Part shown: piece by piece, positions 1-13,095 of the stretch
How positions within the stretch are numbered: the first letter of the stretch is position 1
How the letters are laid out: the number at the start of each line of letters is the position of its first letter
Origin: Lanius collurio
Taxonomy: Eukaryota; Chordata; Aves; Passeriformes; Laniidae
Direction: 5' to 3'
NCBI GenBank assembly: GCA_020086605.1
Contig: JACBWW010000002.1
Location: 24,663,679 to 24,727,678 of the forward strand
DNA: 64,000 bases
Position numbers and translations under genes: made by a program
Notes under the pieces: generated by a model
Seen by the model: the letters and a program-made list of their open reading frames with translations, nothing else
Told to the model about the DNA's origin: nothing
The model's database searches: none

Positions 1-2780
1 TCCGTTCTTCAAGAAGACAGGCACTGTCTTGCAGGTGCAGGAGGTCATTTATTGCTCTATTAGAAGCAAGTATTCACTCCTCCAAATGGAAAAGGAATAT
101 AAAATCCTACCTAGTGCTTCTGGGGACGTTGCTATAGCTGAATTCCTTCCAATGTCAACACACAAGAGGGTAACACAAGCAAAATGCCAGTTTGTACTGT
201 TTGTATGTGCCTTTCCTTTACAGATGTGACATCTAAACCCTTTAAAATAAAGATGCTAATCCTTATAAAACAATCTTGCATACAGCCACCAAAAGAAAAG
301 CCTCTCTAAAATAAGATCAGTCAGTGCTATGAATTCTTTTTATTGAGTTCCACTCAGATCAGAACTATCCAGCCCAGGATGAACCAGGACATATTCCGTG
401 ATTTTTGCCATCATACATCAGTCCTAGATTAAGTGAACCAGGAGTGGCACACAGAGTAGATCCTTCACTGACTGTTGTGCTTCTCATCTCTCTGGATGTA
501 GATGAGGCCTTGTGTTTGCAGGGCAGATCTCCAAATTCATGCTGAGGGCAGGGGGAAGGGAACTCAATACATCCTTTTTTCCAGAAATTGTGATGATTTT
601 TTTCCCCCTCTTTGTATGCTCATCATTCTCTATAACCTTGGTGACAGAGTGGGTGATCTTTCCTTCCACAAAGTCACCAGAATTGTCACTCACTGCATTT
701 TTCAGAAGGACTTTTCAGGTGAATGTTAGTATTACTGCCAAATTCTCGTCAGCACACTTGGGCTAAGAGCATATGACTTAATGTCTGGCAAAAATCCTAC
801 AGGATCTGCTTCTGAAAATTGATAAGCCCTCACAAGTTGAGGAGAGATCAGGCCAGAGAGGCATAATCAAGTGCCCTCCTGAATAAAAGCATCCTTTCTT
901 AGAAATATGTTTTGGGTCTCTGCTGCTACCTGTATCTTGACAGTGTTCTTAAACTCTCTTGTCCAGACCTTTTTTTTTAACTTAATGAAGCTATGCCTTG
1001 ACTTTTCTTACCCAGGAAATTGATGCTTAGGTTATTTTATTCAAATTTTCCTTTGGAGTTGGCAGTAATTCTAAGGCTGAACTATAGATTCATCATTCCC
1101 ATGCTGGATACTCACATGTCTTTTCAACTTTCAATGCAGATAGTTTTTCCTTTATTGTCAAATAATCCTTTTTAGAATCTATTTATAGATTCTCTTTCAC
1201 ACAGAGCTTTGTTGAAGCGATGAAATATATTTTTCATTTATACATTACATTCTAATGATTAAGTTTTTAAATTGCTGAAATGAAGTATGATGATTTCATT
1301 GAGGAAATTTCCAGTTGATGCATCATCACAGGATCTGTGCTAAGAAACAAATAAATTTAGATTTCTTGACCCTTAGGAACAGGTGTATTTGTTTTGGTTT
1401 GGTGTTTTTCTGTCAATGGATAGAGAGTTAGAGAAACAGACGTTTCTCTTATGTTTCTTAGCTTATTTCTTTCCTGTTAATCAGTAACTCTCAGGTTCTC
1501 TCTGTTTTCTTTGTTACATTTTGATATTTTCTTTATGAAATAGCCTGTGAAAAAAAAAGTTATGATGGTGTTTAGTCAATAAAGAGAAGTCTTAGAGGAA
1601 TTCATTATTACCTTCCCATTTGTAAAAGTTGCTATAAAAAAGACACACAATGTTCAGCACACACTTGGACTTTTGTGCTCTTCTGAAGCTGCAAGCTTTG
1701 CCTAAATGATCTCCAGATGAAGGTTTTTCCTTGTGATTTTGTCTCCTCTGAAGTCTTTCTTTGAGCCATGAATCCCCATGATATGAGATGGCTACATTCA
1801 CGTTTGATGACAATGAAATGTTGCACAGAATCTGCTGGCATAACTTTCATCAGTACAGACCTTTCCTGATCTGCTCCATTGAAGTTGTAGTCAGGAAAAG
1901 GGGAACAAGATCTGTCATGGATAGTTGTGATCTGACAAATAGACTTAAAACTATGTGTCCCATTTGCAGTGCTGCTCAATCATACTGTAAGCCTTTTTAA
2001 TGTTTTTAGAAAAATGATTCAAAGCATTTCACAAAAAAACCCCAACAACAAAAATGAACCTTTCCTCCTCTTCTTCCTCTGCTGTTTTAGCTTGTTATCT
2101 CAGTCTCCTCTCAGCACCCAAGCAGAGTCCTAAAATGAGTAATAAGTCTCATTGTGGGAATGACACCTGCGTGACCTTAGAAAGACCAGGCAGAATTACA
2201 GCTTTGATTGGAAATGGCTGCTGCTTTTTCTCTCTCTCTTTTTTTTTACAGTTATGTATTACTCAGTCTTAATGGTGTTTCAACTACTGAAATAATGCTT
2301 TAATACTTTTCTATAAAATTAGCAACGTAAGCAACCATTGTGTGTTGCTTTCCTTCTTTTCTGTAGATAAATATACTTTTTAGTAGTTGAATTTAGTTTG
2401 CAGAGTCGACATTGAGACTGGCTGGTACAGAGCCAGATTCTGATAGCATCACAGTGTGTTACAGGTCAGGACTTAATTTAGTCTGGCTTCCAGTGTGGAT
2501 GGATTCTCCTCTAATGTCATCTCTCTGTTCCTGACATAGAATAATAGCTAGTTCTATTTACATCTCATTTTCAAGCCACAAAGTTCCTGCTAGTACCAAA
2601 AAGGTGACAAAGGTACAGGATAAAAATAGTGCCCTTGCTGTTGTTCAGTTGTTCCTGGAAGAATGGAGGTGGTGTTGGGGACCACCCAATAATGGTAAGA
2701 TAAGGATTTTTATCTCTAAGTCACCAAGTTAGCGTAGCAATAAGTGTTATGTTGTGAATCCCTCCAGTTTCTAACTTATA
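1..2780. other. gene-free sequence
   Basis: AT-rich, with short chance ORFs only (none over 115 codons) whose translations resemble no family I know. No RNA gene or recognisable repeat seen. Confidence 0.6.
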
Positions 2781-2897
2781 ACAGTTTGGGTTGGAAAGGA
2801 CCTTAAAGATCATTGAGTTTCAACCCCATGACCATAGGCAGGGACATCTTCCACTAGACCAGGTTGCTCAGGACCCCATCCAATCTGGTCTTGAAGA
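2781..2897 (-). mobile_element. CR1 LINE fragment (3' region)
   Basis: The plus strand shows the inverted CR1 3' segment: gtttgggttggaaaggacc, then ccactagaccaggttgctca and ccaatctggtcttga. It is a short diverged copy with sense on the minus strand. Confidence 0.85.
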
Positions 2898-5800
2898 TTT
2901 CTTATTTAATTGCTTGCTAAATTTCTGAACATACAGGAATCTGCTGCAGGTATTTATTATGTGCAACTTGAATTTTGCAGAGCCTATTTGTCCTTGTAAG
3001 AGAAGTTACGTCTAGCATGTATTTGTAGGCAATATTGTCTTTTTTTTAATTGTGTTTTTCCCCTTCTTCTAGTTCCTTACCTTTCCTTGCAATGATTTTT
3101 TTCCTTAAAGTCCTTCTTAACAAAGTAACAAAGTGCATTTTCTCTGTATGTGTCTCTCAGTTAATAAGCCATGCTGTCCTCCATTTCTGGCAGCGAAGTT
3201 TCTGGTGTTTCCAGGTTTATAATCACTTAGTTGGGAGCTCTGCTGCTGGTTTTGTTTTGTAGTATTTGTATTATCTTCTTACTGCTTATTGAGATTTGAG
3301 CTTTGTACGCATGGGATCTTTAATCACCCTTTTTTGGCATCTTAACATCTTGAATTAATTTAAACAGATGAAAGAGATCAATAGGTAAGGTCTTAAATAT
3401 CCTTGATAGCCAGATGCTCCTATATTTCGCATGCCGAAATCTTCCATCTGCTGTCAGGTTGACAAATGAACCGAGTTCTGAATGTGTCCCCTGTTTACTT
3501 TAATGGCTGAGTATTCAGAGATTCCAAACTCTGTGTTCTGTCTCTGCACTGAAATGCAGAGGCCTAAGTGCAGGGAAGCTTCATGTTTATTGTATAGTAC
3601 ATACCTGATTTAGATATGTAAAATAGTTAATTCAAATAGTTAGTTTTGAAACATTTTAAGTAACTTCAGATAAATTCCAATTGCAGAATCTTTTAAACTG
3701 CTCCAGACTTGCACAAGGGGCACTGGGGAGAGGAAGATGAGAAGCTTTTTTCACTAGCTGGCTTTTAAACTCTGGGACTGAAAATGTAATTCTATGTCAC
3801 CTGTAAATGTAATTCTTTTTCCCTAGCATTATTTGTTGAATTTGATACGAAGTTTCTATAAATCAAATCTTTCTTGCCTTGGTGTGTGCAGAGATACTTC
3901 AGTTGGTCTTAGATATTATTGTATTGTTCCAACCTTTGAAAACAAGCTTAAAAAAAATCTATAGGAGGTACTATATTCTCTGATAGTATTTACTGTAGTA
4001 ACTGGGATAAAAACACACACCGTGTCCTGATGCAGGAAGGTCCCACACCCAGACTGTACAGAGGACCTGTTGTCACTATATAAAGCCTGGTGATTGTTGA
4101 TGCATAAATTGGAAGCTAATACAGCATGTGATAGCAAAATTTAAAAGACATTATAAACTAATCTTACCATCATACTACTAGAACAATGGTTGTAAAATCC
4201 AATATATTAGATAGCATAAAGATTTTATTGTTGCTTAATGACTTAGTAATACAAAAAGAAGTAAATCCCACAGGTCTAAGCACAGCCAAAATCTCTGCCA
4301 GCATCCAATTTGGAAAGATGCCATTTAGCCTCCAGGAAAAAGTTCTGCCAGCAGCTTGGACTAAAAATGTTCAGACTCACTGCCTAAATAAACAAGCAGT
4401 AGACTTCAGAGTCTGTTGGATGATGGTGACACATAAAAGTATATTAACCAACCCTAATAATGGGATAATGCCAACATCTTACTCCTACACGTGACTGAAA
4501 ATAAACAGAACACTTTACATAAGGGGGCAAAAAGAAGTTCTCCAACCCCTTCACTACTGTCCTTATTCGCCTGATTTCCTAGGGAAAACCAGTCTGTGCT
4601 GCCTTATCTCAGTGACTGCCCTCAGTTAATACACTCAGAAGGCGCTGGCATCATTCAGCCAAGTGTAAACAGAGGCATAACTTGTCTCTAAGATTATTAA
4701 ATTTTTTCTAGGTTAGTGAAAAAGCTGGATAGATAAGGAGAAGAGAAAGATGTCATAGTTGTGATCGTTCATGAAAACTTTTGTATTATTATGTAAGAGA
4801 GAACTCAGCCTTGGGAGGGTAAGGGGTGTGGGAGAGTGGACCATTAAATGTCCTAAGAGCAGAAAAGGCTTCATTTGTAGTCTGCAGTCAGCTGAGGCAC
4901 CAATTTGCTGGAGGCCCCACCTCACCAAGCCTTCAGCATCCAAAACTCCTTATTTAGTTATGTCACCGTGATCCTTTACATTACTGCTTACAGCACACAA
5001 ACTTGGAAACTGTTTACTTTTCCCAGCAAATTTTTCTGTCTCTTAAATTCTCTTTGCAAAACAGAGGGGTTTTTTTGTCCTTAGACCTATCACTGTTTTT
5101 CCTGTGTCATGGCATCCATGTTACATCTCAGCTAAATTCTGCTGCCAGTGACAGTGCAAGCCGCTGTCATAATTCACTTTTGTCCGGTATTGCAGCTAGT
5201 GATATGACTTTATTTCACAACCAGCTTACATTTAAGTCTACTTTTCATCAATAAAAATGTGCAGCTTAAAATCTCCACATTCCAGTACTAAACCAGAATT
5301 TGTTTCTATAACTCATGCTGATGTTTTCTGGGAAAGAATAGGAAAATGATTCTGGCATTCAGAGAATTTCTTTGTAAAGTTCTCATGTCTTTGTGGTTGT
5401 GGTGTTAATCACTGTCAATATGATCCAAACATTCTAACATGGGGAATGCTTTGCTACAGGTTACTATTACAGTTCTAAAAAAAAAATTCTAAAAAAATAC
5501 TAGCTAGAGTGAAAATATGAGAGGGAGAGATGAAGGATAAAGGCTTGACATTTTATCTCTTGAGTCAGGTATGCCAAAATCCTTGGATTGCAAAGTTGAC
5601 AATTATTTTCTTTTGGCATCTTCTTAATTTCACTTGGGATGCAATATATTCGTACTGAAATACCATTGACTTGCAACAAGCCTTTATAGGGATGTACGAG
5701 TAAGATATGTAGCATCATCTGTGATCTTGCAGTTTATCATTTAAATAAAAAAAAATTGGGAAAAAAGTGAAATAGTCCCATAAAACACCCTTACCACACC

Positions 5801-6970
5801 TGCCTTTGCAAAGGACAGCTGGATGTTGCCATTAAGTTCTCTATATTTCAATGAAATCAAAATTTAGTGCTACCACAGGGGCACCTTCATGGCAGTTCCC
5901 AGCTGCAACAGCACTGGTTTCTTCCCTCTCACATTTAATGCTTTGTTTGGACCCAGAAACACAGCTGTGAAATCCTGGAACAGAGCTTCTTTAAGAAAGG
6001 CATTCCTGTTTCTCACTGTGTAACAAGTTACAATTTTTAAAAAGCTGATGGAGAGAGCAAGGCTTCAGTCTCTAGATGACTGAGGTTAGAATTTGCTTTT
6101 TTGAAGCAATGGTAACAGATTAAAGCCAATCAGAAATAACCAGATTTCAAGGATTTTCCTTCGAACATTTATTTACAAAACTTTTTCTCAGGCATCAGAG
6201 CTATAGTGATAGTGGAAGTCAAGTATAAAATATTTTGTGTTGTTGCTTTTCTGTAAAAAACCGCTAAAGCAAATTATAAAGCAGAAGATGTTACCACTCT
6301 TCAGCTGTGAAACTTGCATGACTCCTAAATCAGTTTGTATCTGGCTTCACATTTTAAGCCACAATTAATGGTAAGAATGATTCTAGGTGACATTCTGTGT
6401 ACTTCTGAAAGAGCCCACCAAGAACTTGGGGCCAGCCAGGCTTTTCTCCTCCTTGTTCTTTGTACAGCAAAAAGCATCAACCATGGCCAAAAATAACTGC
6501 AGAAAAAGATATACTGGGGAAAACTCCAGTCTCTTGAGGTTTCATGGAAAAATCATCTGTTCAAAATATGACTAAAATGTGAGTTGGGTGACTTGGTTTT
6601 CTTTTTTCAAAAAAACCCAAACCCAGATATCCTGCCTTTGTTTTTTTTGTCATCCTAATGAGTTTATCTATACACTAAAAGTAAAAGCAAGATACATTCA
6701 AATACATGGATGAGCAGGGAGTCTAATTCAAGACAGAAGACTAGTCTGAGACACAGAGAAAGGATCAGCTCTTGGAAATAATGATCTCCCAGTACTTCTG
6801 CAGTCTTCAGGCTTTCCCCAGGCTCGAGTGAATTCACTGCTTCTGTAATTTGTAACTTTTTCAAGAAGATGGAGTAAAATGGAACTGCAATTTAAATAAA
6901 GCCAATGTTCAGGCTAATGCAGCAACAGTCTGGAGGGTTTTTTTTTTGGCACTCCAGTGCACTTCATGGA

Positions 6971-6997
6971 GAACTGGAGCACTCCATGCTCCAGTTC
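6971..6997. repeat. perfect 11-bp inverted repeat (hairpin)
   Basis: The arms gaactggagca and tgctccagttc are exact reverse complements separated by a 5-base loop (ctcca). It lies in the gene-free region downstream of BIRC6. Confidence 0.9.
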
Positions 6998-7755
6998 CAT
7001 TGTAGTCAGATACCTGCTCTTGGAACATTCTAAGTATTTCTCAGATAAAATATCTGCTTTTGAATTCTCTTATGGTTTTTGCAAATGAACCTGATCCTTA
7101 CTATAGAAATGGCTAGTTAAGAGGCAAAAGACATGTCTCTGACAAATATTGCCTGATGGTGCAGGACACTGGTTTTATGTCTAATTCTGGGCAGCCAGTA
7201 GATTCAAATGTGAGAAATTTGGCAAGTTCAGCACAGGATAATCTTCAAGCTGTGACCAGCTTGGACAAAGCCACAGGATGAAATAAAACCAAGAATGATT
7301 TATCTTAAATGTGATTCATCTGCATTCAGTCCACGTAAGACGACAGTGACAGTTTTTTCTCTTATGTTGACAGTGCAGTTCAGTGCCACCAGCTTGAGCT
7401 TTGCTTACAGAGTGCTCACATAACAGAGCACTTCCAGTCTTTCTTATTTATAAAATTATTTTTTAACAGAAAACATTTCAGTGGCAGTTTTTAAATCCAT
7501 ATGAATGAAGGTTGAGGTCCTTTTTGATTTTCCAAAGCTGTGTTGTTGTTTGTTCATATTAGGGTTGTGCCTCTCATAGATCCTGCTATTCCACTCAGTG
7601 TGCAAACACAGCATAAGAGGTTTGGCAGTGACAGGGAAAGTCTGATTTCAGCTCTGCAAACTGCTTTGCTAACTCATTGCCTAGGAAGTAATTTCATAAT
7701 TTTTAATAATCCATATTAAAATAGGGACCAGAAATCTTAATCATAACAGAAGATT

Positions 7756-8180
7756 TTGGTAGCAGTCCTTGCTATGAGGCTGGCAGGCAGCAGTGAGTGC
7801 TGGCTGTTCCTTAAGGCTGGTGAGGTGGGAGAGGAGATGCTGGGGACAGAGCTGGCAGGGCCCACTGCCCACAGTGCCAGAGCAAGGCAGACCCACAGAC
7901 AAGTCCAACCAAGTCAAGATAATTTCAAGAACTCACCAGGTCCAAGGTCAAGGCAGCCCAGGGGGGGGGGTCACTTCAACAGAATCCATGGCTGTGGCAC
8001 AGCCAGAAACCAGCACTAGCTCAGCTCAGTTCAAAATTAATAGCCCTGAGCTGCGTTGGCTGGATTTAAATACTGCTTCTGAGCCTGCAGGAAAAGGGGT
8101 GTGTGAAAGCCCCAGGTGAGGCTGTCAGGCTTCTTAAGGCCAAGGCCCATCAGTGCACTGGGGGTCCTGACAGGAATTCT
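7756..8180. other. unidentified GC-rich patch with a G10 run
   Basis: The patch is markedly richer in G+C than its surroundings and contains ten consecutive G at 7961-7970. It is CpG-poor, so it is not a promoter island. Two overlapping plus-strand ORFs of 87 and 108 codons have low-complexity translations unlike any family known to me. It may be an old LTR or an unclassified repeat. Confidence 0.3.
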
Positions 8181-10529
8181 TTAAGTGTTTAAGGTGGGAA
8201 GAGTTGTTACAAGATACACTTGGAGATGCTGTGGGGAGCTGATGTAGTAAAAGGCAGAGAAAACAATCTTTTCATAAGTCAGCTGTGTAAACAGCTGCAT
8301 CTTGTCAGATTTTATCTTTTTAATGAAAAGATCAGAATGCTACATAAATAACGGAAATTGCTACAAACCCTTCATGTATTTACAATCAGGACTTTGCAGG
8401 AGCTGTCATGGTAGATCCTGGAAAAAGATGAAAAGAAGAGTGTGGAGAAGTGGCATTGCAGACAAGCCTGGAAGGCTTTTGTTTTAGTTTGTCCATAATG
8501 TAGTGTGAAAGACAGATGAATGTGTTTGTGGAGGAAAGGGTAAACAGGCAATGGAAATGAATGTTGCAGTACCAGTTTACCTACATGTGTATTAAAAACT
8601 CTAGTGCTTTGTTCAGGAAGTGATGAATAAGGGGAAAAGGTGGGCATATAAAAGATCTGATACACTGCTGTTACTGACAAGGAAAAGAAATATTAAATGT
8701 AGCATTTTGTGCTGAGAGTCATGTTTGGGAAGAACCTCCATGTAAATTGTGGCGGCTCTGCTGGTAGAGGTTAAGCACTGGGACAATGGGTTCAGTGGTT
8801 GACCAAGACTCCTTTGAAGTCTGCTTTATTTCTTTGGAGTGCAATAGAATTTTTCAAGCAAATGAAACCTAGTCCATGTTCCTTCTTCTCTCACAAAATT
8901 TGCATCCTTTTCTGTAAAACACCTCCTATTTTGTCTTGGAATAAAGGGCATTTTAGCCTCATACCTCAAAACCAGGGCAGATGGTGCCCTTGAGGAATTT
9001 AAATAAGATCTCAGCATGCTGACACCTGTAAGTGCAGTGGTTAGAGTAATTCTGCAGTGCAGTCACTGGGATGTCAAAAACAGAGAAAAGAGAAATTTTA
9101 CTTCAGCAAATGCTGCATAGAGCTGTTTTGCAAATTGCTTAACGTTATTCTTTGGCTCACTGCAGTGCACCTGGCAGAAATTATTAGAGAGAGACACATA
9201 TACAAGGATAAAAAAAAAATGTAATTGATTTCTGCATGTAGTAGGTTGAGGGAATTTAATATATCCATAGCTGGCAGGTTTAATTTGTCAGCTTTTAGCA
9301 TGGCTTTAAAGGATAAGAGGCCTCAGCATTACTTTAAAAGACATACTATCTTTATCAACATCAAGGAGTACAAAAGTTTGACTACTCAGTTTTCTTAAAC
9401 TAAACACAAAGTTGACAGCTACAGTCTGTTCCTACACTGAATGCAATATGGAGAATGTGTGCATACATTTTTCTTAATTTATGTTACTGCTGTCATTACC
9501 ATTTAAATGTGACATTAACATATTGCTGAATTGAATCATTGTTTCAATGACTGGACTCCATTTCATATTTTCTTCCTAAAAGGGGCAGAAGGGGGAAGAA
9601 CTTGAAAAATAATGCAGATGGAACACATTTAGGGTGCCATTTTAAGAAAAAATGGTGAAGATTTTACTGTCAGCTTAGGAAATACTGTAGAAGAGAATTG
9701 GGCATCCAAATATAAGTTAGGTCCTAAACACTAATTAAATAGCCTGGAGTGAAGGGCCTCACATTACCAGAAGAGAGCATTTTCTAAAAGACAGAAGTCA
9801 AGCATTGCATGAGCAGGGAGAGTATAGAAGGGAAAGAACAATGTAAACTTTGGGAAAGATGATAGTAGTTTTTGCAGTGAGAGCAAGATAAGTGAATGGG
9901 ATAAATCCATGAGTTGACAAAAGGAGTCATGCAGGGAAACAGCACTTGAGAATACAATGGTTGAGTTTAAAATGTTTTAGTGGGAGGAATTAATAATTAA
10001 GTCAATTTTTTAAAATATCTGATTCTGTTTTGAATCTCTTGAGAGTCAGCAGTATCAATTATACCACCCAGATCCTGACTGATTGCTGCCAAGGATTGTT
10101 CTCATTTAATGTGGCATCCTCCAAGATGCCAGGGAACCAGTATGCAGCTATAGATGAACCCCTGGACACTTCACAGGAATCTGTTTTCTTTCCCCTGTAT
10201 CAGTATTGACAAATTAATGAAGCTCATCAGAAGCACAGAGAACATGTCATACTTGCCAGAACAAGGCAGGGTTATTTCATTTGGTTTTGCTTTCCTGTCA
10301 TGATCAGTGGGCTGGCATGCAAGTACTGCTATGGAAATACAGTCTCCCTTTATGAGGATGAGAATAGAAAGAAAAGGGGAAAATAAGATTTATTGTCCCT
10401 GAGGTGGCTGGTTTTTATTTTGATGTGGGATGTGGGAGGCAGTAAGATTCCTGGACAGCATGCAGCAGTATGGAAAAAGAAAGATTTTTGGTTATTTTCT
10501 GTGTGTATTCAGGAGGCTTTACTGGTGAT

Positions 10530-10605
10530 ATTTGTTTGGTTTGGTGTTTTTTTAGTTTTGTTTTTGGTTGGTTGGTTTTGGTTTGGTTTTGGGTTTTTTT
10601 CCCCC
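10530..10605. repeat. GT-rich low-complexity tract
   Basis: Repeated ggttt/ttggtt units ending in a T and C run. The Trp/Phe-rich or Gln/Lys-rich ORFs on either strand here are products of this composition. Confidence 0.85.
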
Positions 10606-10874
10606 TATACTGTGTACTGAGGTTTTCCTGGTGCAAGGCCATGCTAATGATATGCCTTACCCCAAAAATGTATTTCGGAGCCCATCTAGAGGAATTTAAA
10701 ATTGGTGAGCTAATCAAGCTGAATAAAAATAAATAAACATGACTGGTAAAATAATTTGGTTGAATTCACCAAGAAACTGTCTTTTTGTAATAAATCAAAT
10801 TAATTTAAGGATCTATTAAAATATATACATAGATTTTTAACTTTTTTTCCTTCTTCTTCTTTTTTTTTAAACAG

Positions 10875-10897
10875 AGAAGGAAACTGAAAGTTATGAG
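10875..10897 (+). other. microexon-like unit (23 nt)
   Basis: A long pyrimidine tract ends ttttaaacag. It is followed by 23 nt (agaaggaaactgaaagttat plus gag) and a perfect donor (GAG|gtaagttt). No other plus-strand exon is recognisable nearby, so function is unproven. Confidence 0.25.
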
Positions 10898-12881
10898 GTA
10901 AGTTTGGAAACTGGCCAGGCAGAAGAGCTGAGGCTTCGCTTGAATGAGCAGCTGAGCTGGCCAAACAGGTCACTGCCTCTGAAAATGAGAGGTCTCAACA
11001 CCCTGCCCTCCTGCCTTGCTTCCATCCACACTGCCCTGTGCATTCCTTGGGGGCTGCAGTTCCTGACAGGTGCCTCTTTGTTCAGGCAGCTTCTTCTCAG
11101 GTTGAGGATGACACTGTCACAGTGATGGCAGTGTCAGATGAACAGCAGAGATCAGCTGGCAGCTCAGCTCTGGAGCGCTGGAGACCAGCCCCATTCATGC
11201 TGCAGTGACCCACTAGGTCAAGGCTGTGTGCTCTGCTTCAGGATGAAATGGCTAATTAAAACATTTGTGTTAACCATTGTGCTTAACATCGTACAGAAAT
11301 TTTACATTTTACAGAAATAAACTGCCCCAACAAAATTGCTTCTGCTTTGGAGTCAGGGGTTGAAGTATAATTTGAACATGAAAAGAAACAAATAATAAAC
11401 AAACCCATACTTTTGAGTGTTAATTCTCTTTTGCCCAAAGTAGATGTTGTGCATGATGGTATTTGTTTCTTTGGAGTGTCTGATTTCTGAGTTAAGATAT
11501 AAAAGTCTTATGTACAAGAACCTGGCTTTAAAGTTGCTGACTGGGAAGCTGAAAGAGCCACAGCCCTGTGAAACCCAATTTAAGAACTGGATAAATGCTG
11601 AGGGGAAATCCAGCCTTCCATTTTATCTGTATAGGCAATAGATGTTTTAAAAGGGACTTGCTTTTTCGTTGCAGCTGTTCTGTGTGGACTGTTGGCACAC
11701 CTTGGATTAGATCAGCTGCGTGGAAAGAGAACTGGTCTGCCTCACCCAGCAGGGCTGGGGTTGTATGTACCATGGCTACACCAAGGGGGAGGTATTAAAG
11801 CTGAGTGAAACAGATTTCCAGCTGTTTCTCCAGTTTGTCTTTCATGTTTTCACCAAAGGAATAAAAAAGAGCAAATAGAGAAAAAAAAAAAGAAAGTTTT
11901 GAGTCAAACCAAAATTGGTCATTTCTTCCAAAGCTTAACTTGAAGTTTTACAGAGAGAAATGGGGAGTAAGAGCTTTGACTTCTAGGTTTGGTCCCAATC
12001 CTTCCATTTGCCATGATGCCATATATATATTTGTTCCACCAGGCTGCTGCAGGATATCAGGAAATAGTTGTATTTTGGTTAAGGTATAAGCTGTAATTCA
12101 GACAAGGTTGCTTGCTTTTGGAGAGGAAGAAGTAAAATTCTATTTCTCTCCTGTACTACTGCTTAGTTGTTTGAGGATTCTTATGCACACAGCCAAATAA
12201 GATGCAAAGCTAATTTCAGTTTAAAGAGTTTATGTGTTCAACTCTATGTGCCTGTACTGTGGTGAACATGAAGCCCTGAGTTTCAAAAATCATGCTTAAA
12301 AAGGGAGAAGAAATCAAAACTTGCAATGTTAATTAATATTTTAATAATCTTTTACAAACTATTAGCTGGAGCTTGATTTTTGTTTTATATGGGTTTGGGG
12401 TTCTTACTGCACCATTTTTAAGCCATGGGTATATTTTCATAGTCTGTGAAAGTGTGTCTGTGCCAATACAGTATTTAGGTCTATTTAATGAAAATTAAAA
12501 TCAAATTTTACTCTTTAGCAGCTGACATCAATCATGTCCCCTCTCTCCCCTCCCCCTGGCCCCCATAACCTTTAATGCTAAACAATGTTCCAAAAGGAAA
12601 ATTTATTGCATCACCTATTTCGATTCTCTGACATCATTCTGTCATGGCAATGAAGTGATTTACATGGAAAAATGTATTACCTCTGCTTTTAGACAAAATG
12701 AGTTTATGATGATTAATGGTTTTAGTGCAAGTATGTGGAAATGGCTGGCCTTTTAAAAGTGAAACATGACCTATGCTCAATTTTCCTCATTTTCTTTAGT
12801 TTTTGTAAAATGGTGGTGGTTGTGAGTAAATTAAAATGTAGGAATTATTTCTGGTAACTGAAGTAAGCTATAAATGCTGGG

Positions 12882-12895
12882 GTATCCATGGTAAC
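12882..12895. promoter_or_regulatory. RFX X-box-like near-palindrome
   Basis: GTATCCATGGTAAC fits the RFX-family X-box pattern (two half-sites GTNNCC and GGNAAC around AT). It lies in a stretch (about 12450-12900) that looks like conserved noncoding DNA by texture only. Nearby target genes are not visible. Confidence 0.35.
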
Positions 12896-13039
12896 ATCAC
12901 TACAGAACTAGAGACAAAAGGGAGAAAGCAATCAGCCTGAAGCACAGAGTCTAAACTACAGTGGTGGCAGGGGACTTGGATCACGTATTCCATGAGGAGT
13001 CAAAAGTCTCCTGGGAAGGCACATGTTTAGTTTGGGGAA

Positions 13040-13095
13040 GAGCAGGCTAAAGGGTGATCGCCCCCAGCCGTCCCTCCTGCTCACCATTCCTGTGA
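13040..13095 (+). repeat. possible CR1 3' tail
   Basis: The end 'attcctgtgattctata' resembles the CR1 3' terminus (attctgtgattctatga), after a GC-richer stretch. It is short and diverged, so this is a weak call. Confidence 0.35.

Larger units (their letters stand above)
2898..10529. other. gene-free sequence with a hairpin and a GC-rich patch
   Basis: Apart from the hairpin at 6971-6997 and the patch at 7756-8180, nothing is recognisable. The ORFs are short and low in complexity. This stretch lies downstream of BIRC6, where mammals carry TTC27; no TTC27 exon was seen. Confidence 0.55.

Noticed and set aside
10393..10736. Trp/Phe-rich and Lys/Gln-rich ORFs around the GT-rich tract
   Set aside because: They are low-complexity translations of simple sequence.
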